Of a stretch of DNA of 64,000 nucleotides, positions 40,863 through 49,898 are shown piece after piece. How positions within the stretch are numbered: position 1 is the stretch's first letter; every line of letters starts with the position of its first letter. Position numbers and translations under genes: made by a program. This stretch comes from Bacteroidales bacterium (GTDB taxonomy: Bacteria > Bacteroidota > Bacteroidia > Bacteroidales > P3): positions 1-64,000 of the forward strand of contig JAFXAD010000035.1 of NCBI GenBank assembly GCA_017522065.1, in the 5' to 3' direction. A model generated the notes under the pieces. It worked only from the letters and a program-made list of their open reading frames with translations. It was not told where the DNA came from and searched no databases.

Positions 40863-42188
40863 TTATTGTTCTTGCAGTTCGCGAGCCTCTTGCAGGCTGA
40901 TGCGCTTCCCGTTGTAGAAGGCGATGACAAAAGCGTCTTTGAAGCCTTTTCTCCGCAAATCGTTTTGTATGTTTTTGGCTTTTGCTATGGTGCTTTCGTT
41001 GCCGAGTGTGTATCGGAACAGTCCGTCTTGCTTATACATCTGGTAATCAGTGATACCTTTGAAGTCCTTCGCTCCATCTTTGAGTTCCTTCTCGCTGGTC
41101 AGGAACTGTACGCGATAGGTTACGCCTTCCACCACAATTTCGTCTTTCTGGACGACGGTCTGGATCTCTTCTTGCACTTGGCGGTAGGGTTCGATAGAAG
41201 GCGGCACATTCTTTTCGGGCAGTGGGTCGATTACAGCCTTTGGAGGCTCTTCGCCTTGCGATTGCAGTATCGTTGCTGCAAGGGCGTCGTCTTGCTTGAT
41301 TTGTGCATTCAGTGTGCTGTCAGCCTCGGGGTCTCCCTGCGGTGTCGGTTTTTGTGGCTTGTTTTTGCCATAACCAGGAAGGTCTATCTCCATTTTCTTT
41401 GGCTTTGCAACAGCTTCTTCATGAGCCTTGTAGTTGGCAAAGGCGTTGAGAAGGCATATTGCTATGGTCGCTTGTCCCTCATCCGACATCATATAGGCTT
41501 CCTCGGCAGGATTGCTGATGAATCCTACCTCTGTCAGTACGGCGGGCATGGCCGTTTTGTAGAGGACAAAAAACTCGGCTTGCTTCACGCCTCTATTCGT
41601 GGTTTTTATAGAATTTTTGTATTGTTCCTGTGTGTATTGCGCAAAGTTTAGACTTTTGTCGATGTATGCGTTCTGGTACATGGCAAACATTACGTAACTC
41701 TCTGGTGAATTGGGGTCGAAGCCTTGATACTCACTATTGTTCTTGTAGCCGTCTTCGAGCAGAATATCGGCATTTTCTTTCTTTGCCACTTCCATATTTG
41801 CACGACTGCGCGAAAGACCCATGACGTATGTTTCCATGCCGACAGGCACCGAAGTGGGATGCGAGTTGATATGGATGGAAATAAACAGGTCGGCTTTGGC
41901 GCGGTTGGCGATGTTGGCACGCTCCGACAGGGCAACGTCGACATCGGTCGTGCGTGTATAGATGACCTTGACGTCGGGATAGTTGTCCTCTACAAGTTTT
42001 CCGAATTTTTTTGCTATCGACAGGGTCAGTTCCTTTTCTTGGCAGTGTTTGCCAAGGGCGCCGGGTTTGTCGCCGCCATGACCGGGGTCAATAACCAGAG
42101 TTTTCACTTTTCCAGGTTCTCTTTTTTGTGAAAATGCAGGTCCCGAAACGACCAGCATAGCAACGAAAAGTATTAGTAACCGTTTCAT
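40863..42188 (-). CDS. N-acetylmuramoyl-L-alanine amidase (Amidase_3) with SPOR-like C-terminus
   Basis: 441 residues. A signal peptide (ending AFSQ) precedes a zinc amidase domain: VIDPGHGGDKPGA, ISIHINSH and VLTEVGFISN supply the zinc ligands and catalytic Glu. A Pro/Lys-rich linker follows (about 255-335), then a SPOR-like domain (about 350-440, YRVQFLTSEKELKDG) that would bind denuded glycan at the septum. It cuts the stem peptide from peptidoglycan in cell separation. It heads the amidase-ATPase-pyrF-membrane group. Confidence 0.92.
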   Translation of the reverse strand: MKRLLILFVAMLVVSGPAFSQKREPGKVKTLVIDPGHGGDKPGALGKHCQEKELTLSIAKKFGKLVEDNYPDVKVIYTRTTDVDVALSERANIANRAKADLFISIHINSHPTSVPVGMETYVMGLSRSRANMEVAKKENADILLEDGYKNNSEYQGFDPNSPESYVMFAMYQNAYIDKSLNFAQYTQEQYKNSIKTTNRGVKQAEFFVLYKTAMPAVLTEVGFISNPAEEAYMMSDEGQATIAICLLNAFANYKAHEEAVAKPKKMEIDLPGYGKNKPQKPTPQGDPEADSTLNAQIKQDDALAATILQSQGEEPPKAVIDPLPEKNVPPSIEPYRQVQEEIQTVVQKDEIVVEGVTYRVQFLTSEKELKDGAKDFKGITDYQMYKQDGLFRYTLGNESTIAKAKNIQNDLRRKGFKDAFVIAFYNGKRISLQEARELQEQ

Positions 42189-42233
42189 TTATAGAGAGGT
42201 ATTTTTTGTTTTTATGGTGTGCGTATTTTGTAT

Positions 42234-42262
42234 TATCTTTGCACTTTGAAAATGCAAAGATA
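42234..42262. promoter_or_regulatory. Face-to-face -7 elements forming a 10-bp inverted repeat
   Basis: TATCTTTGCA (42234-42243) on the plus strand and the same sequence on the minus strand (42262-42253) make a perfect inverted repeat with a 9-nt centre. Each half is an exact TAnnTTTGY -7 element, one directing lptD and one the amidase operon; both starts would fall near 42248. Clear -33 partners were not found. Confidence 0.6.
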
Positions 42263-42366
42263 CTAATTTTTTATATATGCTTTGAAATCTGTATTTAATT
42301 TTTGTTTTTGACATATTTATCAACCGAGAATTCTTAACGAAACTCTATTAATTTCTCCTCCGTATA

Positions 42367-45009
42367 TTGAGCAGCAGGAAGCCATATAATTTCAAATATT
42401 TCCTGATCGCAACATTGCTTTTGATTGCGTTTAACCCTGTGTCGTTTGCTCAGGACACTCTTAGTTTTTCTGTGCATGCACCTGATTCCATGAGCTTTTC
42501 CTCTCGCGACACGGCTGGTGTGAATGGCGACTCTGTTCGCTCCGTCCAAGGCAATCTTATCGGCATATCGCACGATGCCGTCAAGGAGGTGGTGAAGTAT
42601 AAGGCGGTCGATTCTGTCGCCATCGAGCTCGACAGCAAGAAAGCGTATCTCTATACCGGAGGCGAGATTGAATTCCAAAACATGTCGCTCCAGGCCGATG
42701 CCGTCGAGGTCGATTTCGAGCGACAGCAACTCCGCGCCCGCGGTGTGTCGGACAGTGCCGGCAAATATGTAGGGAGACCGTTGTTCAAACAGGGGTCGGA
42801 CGAATACAATGCCGATACCATCAACTATAACTATAAGAGCGAGAAGGGCCTGATTTACGGAGTGATAACACAGGAGGGTGATGGCTTCTTGCACGGCGAG
42901 AAAATCAAAAAGGTAAACGATTCTGTCATGTACCTCAGCCGTGGACAGTATACTACTTGCAACTATGCTCATCCGCATTTCGCCATCAATTTCTCTGAAT
43001 CCAAGCTTATTGCCAACGAGAAGATATTTACAGGACCGGCTTATGTGTCCATCGAGGATGTCCCGACGCCACTGGCACTGCCATTTGCATTTTTCCCGTT
43101 GGCTCATGACAGGGCATCGGGTATTTTGCTTCCGTCGTATGGTTGGATGACTGGCCGTGGCTATTATCTTAAAGACGGAGGTTACTACTTTGCAATCAAC
43201 GACTTCGTCGACCTTGCCCTCATCGGAGAAATCTATACAAACTTAAGTTGGGCTGCCGAGGCTAAATCCAATTACTACCGGCGCTATAAGTACAAAGGCA
43301 ATTTTGACATCCGTTATGGTGTGACGAAAACAGGTATCCGTGGCGATACCAATACCTACAACAAATATGGTGATTTCAAGGTCACATGGCGTCATGACCA
43401 GGACGCGAAGGCAAACCCCAACAGCCGCTTTTCGGCCAACGTGAACCTTGTTAGCCGCAACTATAACCGTAACACCACAAACTCAACCGACTACTTCAAC
43501 AGCACCACGACATCGAGTGTCAGCTACACTTCGACCATCGGCTCATGGTTCAACTTGGCTCTGTCGGCCAGGGAATCATACAATATCCAAACCGGACTGA
43601 TGAATATTCAACTTCCTTCGATATCTCTGAGCAGCAACACTTTCTATCCGTTCAGGCGTAAGGTGCCTTCGGGTGCTTACCGTTGGTACGAGAATATTTC
43701 GATGTCTTATGTGCTCGAGGGTGCCAACAATGTCAATGCGCAGGACACCAATATCCTGAAACGTACAATTTTCAACCAGATGCAGTACGGCATCAGCCAT
43801 CGTCTGCCGGTCCAGAGCACATTGAAGGTTCTGAAATACTTCAACTGGACAAATTCATTGTCCTACAACGAGCGTTGGCACTGGTCGACCATCAACAAGG
43901 ATATTGACTCTTCGGGCCGTCTGGTCATCGACACCATCCGCGGTTTCCGCGCCAACCGTGATGTTGCGTTCAATTCTTCGCTTTCCACACGTGTCTACGG
44001 CATGTTCACATTCAAGTATGGTCCTCTCAAGGCGTTGCGCCATGTGATCAATCCCAGTGTGTCGTTCAATTTCCGGCCGGACTTCGGCAGCGACCGCTTT
44101 GGCTATTGGCGCTCTTATACAGACACTACTGGCTATGTTCATCGCTATTCTATATTCGAACAGAGTCTCTATGGCGGACCTGCCGACGGCAAATCAGGAC
44201 AACTTGGACTTTCTGTATCGAACAACTTGGAGGCCAAGATAAAACCTCTGCGCGATACTACCGACGAGCTGAAAAAGGTCATGCTTATTGAAAATCTTTC
44301 CCTCTCAATGAACTACGATTTGGCGCGCGATTCGCTCAACTGGTCAAACCTCAACGTGTCGGGTCGAACTACATTGTTCAAATCGCTCGTCCTCAACTAT
44401 TCCGGATCGTTCTCGCCGTATGAGATAGACTCACTGGGCAACAAGCACAACCAATTCCTGTGGAATACGCGTCGTAAACTCTTTCAGCTCAACCAGTCCA
44501 CTTGGAGTGCACAGCTGTCGTGGAGCCTGAACAACAACACTTTCAAACGCGACGCCCCTAAGGGTCAGGGTACTATGGTGACTCCAATAATGCAAACTCC
44601 GTTCGACTATAGTCCAGCTTTGATGATGGGGACTTATGCCGATTTTTCGGTGCCATGGAATTTGTCGTTCCACTATACGCTGAGCTATGTGAGCGCTTAC
44701 GATGCCGCACGTTTCAATATCAAACACGACATCACTCATTCGGTCTCGATTTCAGGCAATTTCTCCCTTACCGAGAACTGGAAGTTCAACTTCTCAACAG
44801 GTTACGATTTTACCAACAAGGGCATGTCCTACACCAGCATCGACATCTATAGGGACCTCCACTGCTGGGAGATGCGCTTCAATTGGGTGCCGTTCGGATA
44901 TTATAAAAGCTGGAACTTCACTATCAATATCAAAGCCAGTTCGTTGCACGATGTGAAGTATGAAAAGCGCGAAAACTACCAATCCAATCAAGGATATTAC
45001 GTCTATTGA
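42367..45009 (+). CDS. lptD: LPS-assembly outer-membrane protein, LptD/OstA family
   Basis: 880 residues starting at a TTG (the upstream stop at 42349-42351 leaves no ATG). A signal peptide (about 1-29, ending SFAQ) is followed by an OstA/LptA-like beta-jellyroll domain (about 70-210, with KKAYLYTGGEIEFQNMSLQA) and a large beta-barrel to the C-terminus (HDVKYEKRENY). This is the Bacteroidota form of LptD, which inserts LPS into the outer leaflet. The last gene of an LptF/G permease is also in the window. It is divergent from the amidase group. Confidence 0.88.
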   Translation: MSSRKPYNFKYFLIATLLLIAFNPVSFAQDTLSFSVHAPDSMSFSSRDTAGVNGDSVRSVQGNLIGISHDAVKEVVKYKAVDSVAIELDSKKAYLYTGGEIEFQNMSLQADAVEVDFERQQLRARGVSDSAGKYVGRPLFKQGSDEYNADTINYNYKSEKGLIYGVITQEGDGFLHGEKIKKVNDSVMYLSRGQYTTCNYAHPHFAINFSESKLIANEKIFTGPAYVSIEDVPTPLALPFAFFPLAHDRASGILLPSYGWMTGRGYYLKDGGYYFAINDFVDLALIGEIYTNLSWAAEAKSNYYRRYKYKGNFDIRYGVTKTGIRGDTNTYNKYGDFKVTWRHDQDAKANPNSRFSANVNLVSRNYNRNTTNSTDYFNSTTTSSVSYTSTIGSWFNLALSARESYNIQTGLMNIQLPSISLSSNTFYPFRRKVPSGAYRWYENISMSYVLEGANNVNAQDTNILKRTIFNQMQYGISHRLPVQSTLKVLKYFNWTNSLSYNERWHWSTINKDIDSSGRLVIDTIRGFRANRDVAFNSSLSTRVYGMFTFKYGPLKALRHVINPSVSFNFRPDFGSDRFGYWRSYTDTTGYVHRYSIFEQSLYGGPADGKSGQLGLSVSNNLEAKIKPLRDTTDELKKVMLIENLSLSMNYDLARDSLNWSNLNVSGRTTLFKSLVLNYSGSFSPYEIDSLGNKHNQFLWNTRRKLFQLNQSTWSAQLSWSLNNNTFKRDAPKGQGTMVTPIMQTPFDYSPALMMGTYADFSVPWNLSFHYTLSYVSAYDAARFNIKHDITHSVSISGNFSLTENWKFNFSTGYDFTNKGMSYTSIDIYRDLHCWEMRFNWVPFGYYKSWNFTINIKASSLHDVKYEKRENYQSNQGYYVY

Positions 45010-45027
45010 CAATAAAACCTGCAAGTT

Positions 45028-45345
45028 ATGAATGAAGGAAAACTGTATTACAACATCAGTGAGGTGGCCGAGATGCTTGGCGTGAATACGTCGTTGCTTC
45101 GCTACTGGGAGACCGAATTCCCTGAATTGCGTCCCGCAAAAAACAAAAAAGGTACCCGTAGCTACACTCAGAAAGATATCGACCTGCTACGTAGAATCCA
45201 CTATCTCACAAAAGAATGCGGACTCACGTTAGACGGTGCACGACAGCAACTTAAGAGCGACAAATCTCCCGATAGGAACCTGCAGCTTGTGGAAACGTTA
45301 ACAGAAATTAAAAATTTTTTGATCCAGATGAAACAAAATATATAG
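45028..45345 (+). CDS. MerR-family regulator
   Basis: 105 residues. The winged helix-turn-helix reads YYNISEVAEMLGVNTSLLRY then WETEFPELRP, followed by a GTRSYTQKDIDLLRRIHYL segment typical of MerR proteins. It lacks an effector domain and has only a short dimer helix, as in the small Bacteroidota MerR proteins found next to lptD and peptidase genes. It starts 18 nt after lptD and is probably in the same transcript. Confidence 0.9.
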   Translation: MNEGKLYYNISEVAEMLGVNTSLLRYWETEFPELRPAKNKKGTRSYTQKDIDLLRRIHYLTKECGLTLDGARQQLKSDKSPDRNLQLVETLTEIKNFLIQMKQNI

Positions 45346-45351
45346 TTTTGC
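45318..45351 (+). promoter_or_regulatory. Promoter of the lipoprotein/outer-membrane group
   Basis: TTTG (45318-45321), a 21-nt spacer and TAGTTTTGC (45343-45351) match the consensus. It overlaps the end of the MerR gene and precedes the ATG at 45411 by about 60 nt. Confidence 0.6.
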
Positions 45352-45410
45352 GTTAAGTTAATATTCCAATACACAATCAATTCATTTTATTAACCTTAAA
45401 ATTTTTGTCT

Positions 45411-46157
45411 ATGAAAAAAGTACAATTAGGATTTATGTTCCTCGCTGCTGCTTTTGCTCTCACCTCATGCGAAGGTGTAATCAACACTATCGAGGATATC
45501 AACAACAACGAGCTGGTCGGAAAGGCTTCCGTCGAGGTCACGCGTACCGTCAATGGAGTGACAACCGTAGTGGATTCTCTCTCCTTCACTTCAAGCATCG
45601 TAGATGCTCTTGACGTGAACTTGTACGACGAAAATCTCCCTGCTGGGTTTTTCACTGTCGACATAAGCGCAAACGTTGATTTCAACACCTCTGATGTCGA
45701 ATTGCAGTATCCCTTTATGCTATACCGTATTGACGATACTACCACCAAGTCTTACACGATGGACAACATGCTGTCTGTCGAAATGCTGCAGAATCTTGAC
45801 TTGGAGTCTATCATAAACGTTGTTGCTACACCAGACGGCCCCAATATGATTCTCATAGCTGTGAATGACAGCTGCTGGTACCTCTCGAACGGTGGTGAAC
45901 TGATAGTTTCAGAGTACCCAACTGTGGGCAACCTTGTTAAGGCTAATTTCAGCAATATCAACGGCCGCTATATCACTCAGCGTAAGGTTGAGGAACTCAA
46001 TAACGATATTGAAAACAATAACTTCGCTCATATTTCCGACCTCGACTACTATTTTCCGGAGGTAACACTTTCTGGAAGCATCACAAGTCGTCGCTGGGCC
46101 ATTACTAGAACCATTTACGAATCCGCATTCATCAATGGAGGATTGCTGTCAAAGTAA
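45411..46157 (+). CDS. Hypothetical lipoprotein
   Basis: 248 residues from the ATG at 45411 (a TTG at 45405 would add two). A lipoprotein signal with lipobox ALTSC is followed by an acidic, Asn/Asp/Val-rich mature part with few aromatic residues until the C-terminus. No family is recognised. Its 3' end approaches the start region of the following outer-membrane protein. Confidence 0.65.
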   Translation: MKKVQLGFMFLAAAFALTSCEGVINTIEDINNNELVGKASVEVTRTVNGVTTVVDSLSFTSSIVDALDVNLYDENLPAGFFTVDISANVDFNTSDVELQYPFMLYRIDDTTTKSYTMDNMLSVEMLQNLDLESIINVVATPDGPNMILIAVNDSCWYLSNGGELIVSEYPTVGNLVKANFSNINGRYITQRKVEELNNDIENNNFAHISDLDYYFPEVTLSGSITSRRWAITRTIYESAFINGGLLSK

Positions 46158-46185
46158 CACAATACAATTGCTTAGAGACAAATAC

Positions 46186-47004
46186 TTGTCCCGTAAGCTT
46201 ATTATGATAATAGTGGTGCTGCTCTATACAGCACCACTTTTTGCACAGTTCGACTTCCCTGCAATGGGTGGCACATCTGCCGCGATGGGCGGTGCGTCTG
46301 TCGCACTGCCCGACGATGAATCCGCCTTGCATAATATTGCTGGACTCTCGTGGAAATCCGATGTGACACTTATGCTGTCGGTGCGTCAAACCTTTGTTGT
46401 GGAGGGTTTGGGCTATGCATCTGCAGGTTTTGCCCTGCCGTTGACGTTTGGCACTTGCGCCGCTTCGGTCGTTCACTATGGCAACAGCGACTATAACGAG
46501 CAGATGGCTTCTGTCTGCTACGCCATGCCCATTGGAGAACGCATCTCGCTCGGAGCGGCATTCCACTACCTCCATTCGGGGACTTCAGACCCTTACTATA
46601 GCCCAATTAACCGCTTTACTTTCAGTGTGGCACTCCAGTATAAGGGCGGCGATGACCTTATGGTCGGATTCAAAGCATACAACCCAATAGCTGTTTTTTC
46701 GGAAGACAATTCTCCATTACGGATTCCGGCAGTGTTCAATATGGGTGTCTCATACAGGCTCTTGCCCGATTTCATGGCTGTTGTGGAGGCAGAGAAAAAC
46801 TTGTATGCAAAGCCGACTCTTAAAGTTGGTCTATCATACTTGTTCCATGAATATTACGCTTTCCGCATCGGCGTCAACACCCAACCGGTTGTCTACTCTT
46901 TCGGATTTGGACTAAATCGTTCCCATTTCGGTGCAGATTTAGCCATGCAGATTCATAACATTTTGGGAATGATGCCTCAAGTGTCACTCCATTATAGTTT
47001 CTGA
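46186..47004 (+). CDS. PorV/PorQ-like outer-membrane barrel
   Basis: 272 residues if it starts at the TTG at 46186, giving a clean signal peptide (MSRKLIMIIVVLLYTAPLFA); an ATG at 46135 would make an odd N-terminus and overlap the previous gene. The mature part has FDFPAMGGTSAAMGGASVALPDD, a glycine-rich start like PorV/FadL-type barrels (quoted in two parts: FDFPAMGGTSAAMG and GASVALPDD), followed by many beta strands and a barrel end (VSLHYSF). PorV-type proteins are part of type IX secretion. No other T9SS gene is adjacent. Confidence 0.7.
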   Translation: MSRKLIMIIVVLLYTAPLFAQFDFPAMGGTSAAMGGASVALPDDESALHNIAGLSWKSDVTLMLSVRQTFVVEGLGYASAGFALPLTFGTCAASVVHYGNSDYNEQMASVCYAMPIGERISLGAAFHYLHSGTSDPYYSPINRFTFSVALQYKGGDDLMVGFKAYNPIAVFSEDNSPLRIPAVFNMGVSYRLLPDFMAVVEAEKNLYAKPTLKVGLSYLFHEYYAFRIGVNTQPVVYSFGFGLNRSHFGADLAMQIHNILGMMPQVSLHYSF

Positions 47005-47009
47005 TTCTT

Positions 47010-49097
47010 ATGCGTCGTTTGGTTGTTCTCGTTGCCATTTCTCTGCTGGTTGTACCTGTTCTGAATGCACAGAATGAGGTCGACAATATGTTGGGCGACA
47101 TCCTTGAGCAATGGGCCGACCAGTACGAAGAAGAGTCTGTCCCGGATGATGTTGTGGAACAATTGAATGAATTGATAGATAGCCCTATTAATCTCAACGA
47201 CACCTCCAACAATGTACTTTCTGTTCTTCCGTTCCTGACGGACTACCACAGACAGGCTATTCGCGCCTATATTGCTCAGTATGGCGAAATGGTGTCGTTG
47301 TCAGAACTTTATATGCTGAATGGATTCGATTCAACGACAATCAAACTGCTCATGCCTTTCGTCACAGTTGCTCCTGTCGACAATGAATCGCCTCTGACAT
47401 TCAAAGATGTCATTAATCATGGACACAGTAATTTACGCTTCGGAGCGAAAACGGTCAGACCTCTTTCCCGCGGCTATAATGAGGAGAAGTATGCTGGTGG
47501 TCCTTACAGGTCATATTTCCGATACAGTTTCAAATTCCACGACCGTATTTCGTTCCAGTTTTCTGGCGACATCGATGCTGGCGAAGCGTTTCGATTTGTC
47601 TCCGCTGCCAACAGCGGAGGAGGGGTGGGGCAGTATGGTTTTGACTACTATAGTTATCATTTGATGTTCAATAGGTTTGGTATTGTTAAACGTGCTATTG
47701 TAGGGAAATATAATTTGCATTTTGGACAGGGGGTAACGCTCTGGAGCGGTTCGGCCCCATGGATGTCGGGCAATACACCTTTTCGCCGCTTTGGACAAGG
47801 TATTGCTCCTGCAAGTGCATTTTGCGAATACGGCTATCTGCGCGGAGCTGCCGTGACTCTCGATATTGTCCCCAAACGATTAGAAACCACGTTGTTCTTT
47901 TCTAATGTCAATCGCGATGCCACACTCTCAGCACGTGATACCTCTTTGACCGACGAGCTCTTTTTCCAGAGTTTTTATTCTTCCGGCTATCACCGTACGT
48001 CTACTGAACTGGCCAAGAGGGATATGCTTGGCGAAACTCTTTTCGGTGCCCACATGCAGTATAACGGGAATAATCTCCAGGTGGGCATGACGGCTGTCGA
48101 AACACGCCTCGAGTCAGAAATAGTTCCTGCCGAATATGTATATAACGCTTTTGCTTTCAGTGGGAAGGATATTTTTAACTACGGCGTTGACGTGACATAT
48201 CGGTATCGAAGGATGTCGTTTTTCCTTGAGACGGCCATCTCGTCACGTCGTTCCCGTCTGCAGTCTGACTTGTTGCCAGTAGCTGGTGTAGGAGGATTCC
48301 ATTTCCATCTGAATGCCGATAATGCTTTCTCCGCAGCATTCCATTATGGGTCGCCAACATTCCAGAATCTCCATTCTAATGTTATAGGACAAAGTGGGTC
48401 GGCTCAGAATGAGGAGGGTGTGATGTTTTTCTGCCGTACGCGCCTGCCTGGATTTGTGGAAATTAATGCCATGGCAGATTTTTTCAAGTTTCCGTCAATG
48501 CGCTATCGCATATACTCCCCATCAATGGGGGCCGATTACCGACTGAGAATCAGCAAGCCTATAGCTCGCAACCTGATGCTACTATGCCAATATCGTTACC
48601 GGTCCTCACAACGGAACAGCGATGCTCAACTTTATGCTGTTGAGGATATTGTGCGCAATCAGTTGCAGTTTTCGCTCGACTACGATGTCGCATCATGGCG
48701 CTTGGTCTCGAAAGTGGTCTATTCGTCGTTTGAATGCTCCGATCATAATGCTCTCGACGGCTTCCTTATGTCGCAAGATATTGTTTATCGCCTTGCTACC
48801 TCCCGTCGTCCTTTGTCGATCGGTACCAGACTTGCACTGTTCGATATCGAGGGCTACGATGCCCGTATCTATTCTTACGAAAGCGACCTCATGTATGAAT
48901 TTAGTGTTCCTATGTTCACGGGACGTGGTGTGCGGTTGTATGCTCTATGCCGTTGGGAACCAACGTCGTCGTTCTCTGTTGCAGCAAAATATGCTGTGAC
49001 GTTCTATCCCGACAAGGAGAGCATAGGCTCGGCTTATGAAGTCATTGAAGGTAACTGCCGTCACGAGTTCAAAGTCCAGATGCGACTTAAATTCTGA
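47010..49097 (+). CDS. Outer-membrane barrel with ComEA-like helix-hairpin-helix domain
   Basis: 695 residues. After a signal peptide (ending LNAQ), residues about 45-115 carry a helix-hairpin-helix pattern: NELIDSPINLNDTSNNVLSV, then LPFLTDYHRQAIRAYIAQYG, then SLSELYMLNGFDSTTI, like the ComEA DNA-binding fold. The rest is a long beta-barrel ending CRHEFKVQMRLKF. A DNA-binding-like domain facing the periplasm on an outer-membrane barrel is suggestive of DNA uptake or adhesion, but HhH domains also serve protein contacts. It is the last of three genes in the same direction, 5 nt after the PorV-like gene. Confidence 0.75.
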   Translation: MRRLVVLVAISLLVVPVLNAQNEVDNMLGDILEQWADQYEEESVPDDVVEQLNELIDSPINLNDTSNNVLSVLPFLTDYHRQAIRAYIAQYGEMVSLSELYMLNGFDSTTIKLLMPFVTVAPVDNESPLTFKDVINHGHSNLRFGAKTVRPLSRGYNEEKYAGGPYRSYFRYSFKFHDRISFQFSGDIDAGEAFRFVSAANSGGGVGQYGFDYYSYHLMFNRFGIVKRAIVGKYNLHFGQGVTLWSGSAPWMSGNTPFRRFGQGIAPASAFCEYGYLRGAAVTLDIVPKRLETTLFFSNVNRDATLSARDTSLTDELFFQSFYSSGYHRTSTELAKRDMLGETLFGAHMQYNGNNLQVGMTAVETRLESEIVPAEYVYNAFAFSGKDIFNYGVDVTYRYRRMSFFLETAISSRRSRLQSDLLPVAGVGGFHFHLNADNAFSAAFHYGSPTFQNLHSNVIGQSGSAQNEEGVMFFCRTRLPGFVEINAMADFFKFPSMRYRIYSPSMGADYRLRISKPIARNLMLLCQYRYRSSQRNSDAQLYAVEDIVRNQLQFSLDYDVASWRLVSKVVYSSFECSDHNALDGFLMSQDIVYRLATSRRPLSIGTRLALFDIEGYDARIYSYESDLMYEFSVPMFTGRGVRLYALCRWEPTSSFSVAAKYAVTFYPDKESIGSAYEVIEGNCRHEFKVQMRLKF

Positions 49098-49144
49098 TTT
49101 TTGAAACTTACTGTAGCGTGTTGCTGAATATGTGTCCAGCTATG

Positions 49145-49894
49145 CTATTTGTCTTGTTGTAAGGTTATTCTGCCTTCCTCGACAAGCTTTTTGAATGTTT
49201 TCTCTGCTGCCAGCTGCTCTGCGGCTTTGATAGAGTATTCTATGGCTGATTCGCCTGGCTTGTTGTCTATAAGAGTCCGGACTTCATACTCTTTGCGGTT
49301 CGAATTTTTCTTGTTGGGGTTTATTGTATTGACCACTTCGAACATCACCTTGCATTTTGTTTTCTGACCCCAGTCGATGAGTTTGCTTTTGAAGTTCCAA
49401 TCCTGCTGGGAAAGGGCATCGATATCCATGTGCAGCTGTATCACTCGCCTGATAATTATGCGTTGAGTGAATTTATAGCCTTTTTCAAGATAGATGGCTC
49501 CTACCAGTGCTTCGAAAGCGTCTCCCTCAATTGATTTGAAGATGCCTTGCTGCTCTTTGTTGTACTGGATCAGCTGCGCCAATCCGATTTTATGGGCCAC
49601 TTTGTTAAGGTTGGAACGGCTGACAATCTTTGACCTCAGTTCTGTAAGGAATCCTTCACCCTGAAGCGGAAATTTTTTGTATAGGTAGTCGGCGACAATG
49701 GCGCTGAGAACTGCATCGCCGAGGTATTCCAATCGTTCGTTGTTAATCCTGTGGCCTTTGATGGTCTCTACTGATTTGGAGCGATGGATGAAAGCCACCT
49801 GATAGATCTCGGTCCTGCGTGGCGTGAATCCTAAAATATTCTTGAAAAAACTGTAGAACTGCTCGTTCTCTTTTCTCCTGCGGAACAATATCAT
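49145..49894 (-). CDS. rnc: Ribonuclease III
   Basis: 249 residues. The signature NERLEYLGDAVLSAIVA holds the catalytic acidic residues, with EGDAFEALVGAIYLEKG giving the second metal-binding Asp/Glu pair, and a C-terminal double-stranded-RNA-binding domain (about 175-245, SAIEYSIKAAEQLAAEKTFK). It cuts double-stranded RNA in rRNA and mRNA processing. It lies 4 nt after fabF, an arrangement common in Bacteroidota (acpP-fabF-rnc). Confidence 0.96.
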   Translation of the reverse strand: MILFRRRKENEQFYSFFKNILGFTPRRTEIYQVAFIHRSKSVETIKGHRINNERLEYLGDAVLSAIVADYLYKKFPLQGEGFLTELRSKIVSRSNLNKVAHKIGLAQLIQYNKEQQGIFKSIEGDAFEALVGAIYLEKGYKFTQRIIIRRVIQLHMDIDALSQQDWNFKSKLIDWGQKTKCKVMFEVVNTINPNKKNSNRKEYEVRTLIDNKPGESAIEYSIKAAEQLAAEKTFKKLVEEGRITLQQDK

Positions 49895-49898
49895 GGGT

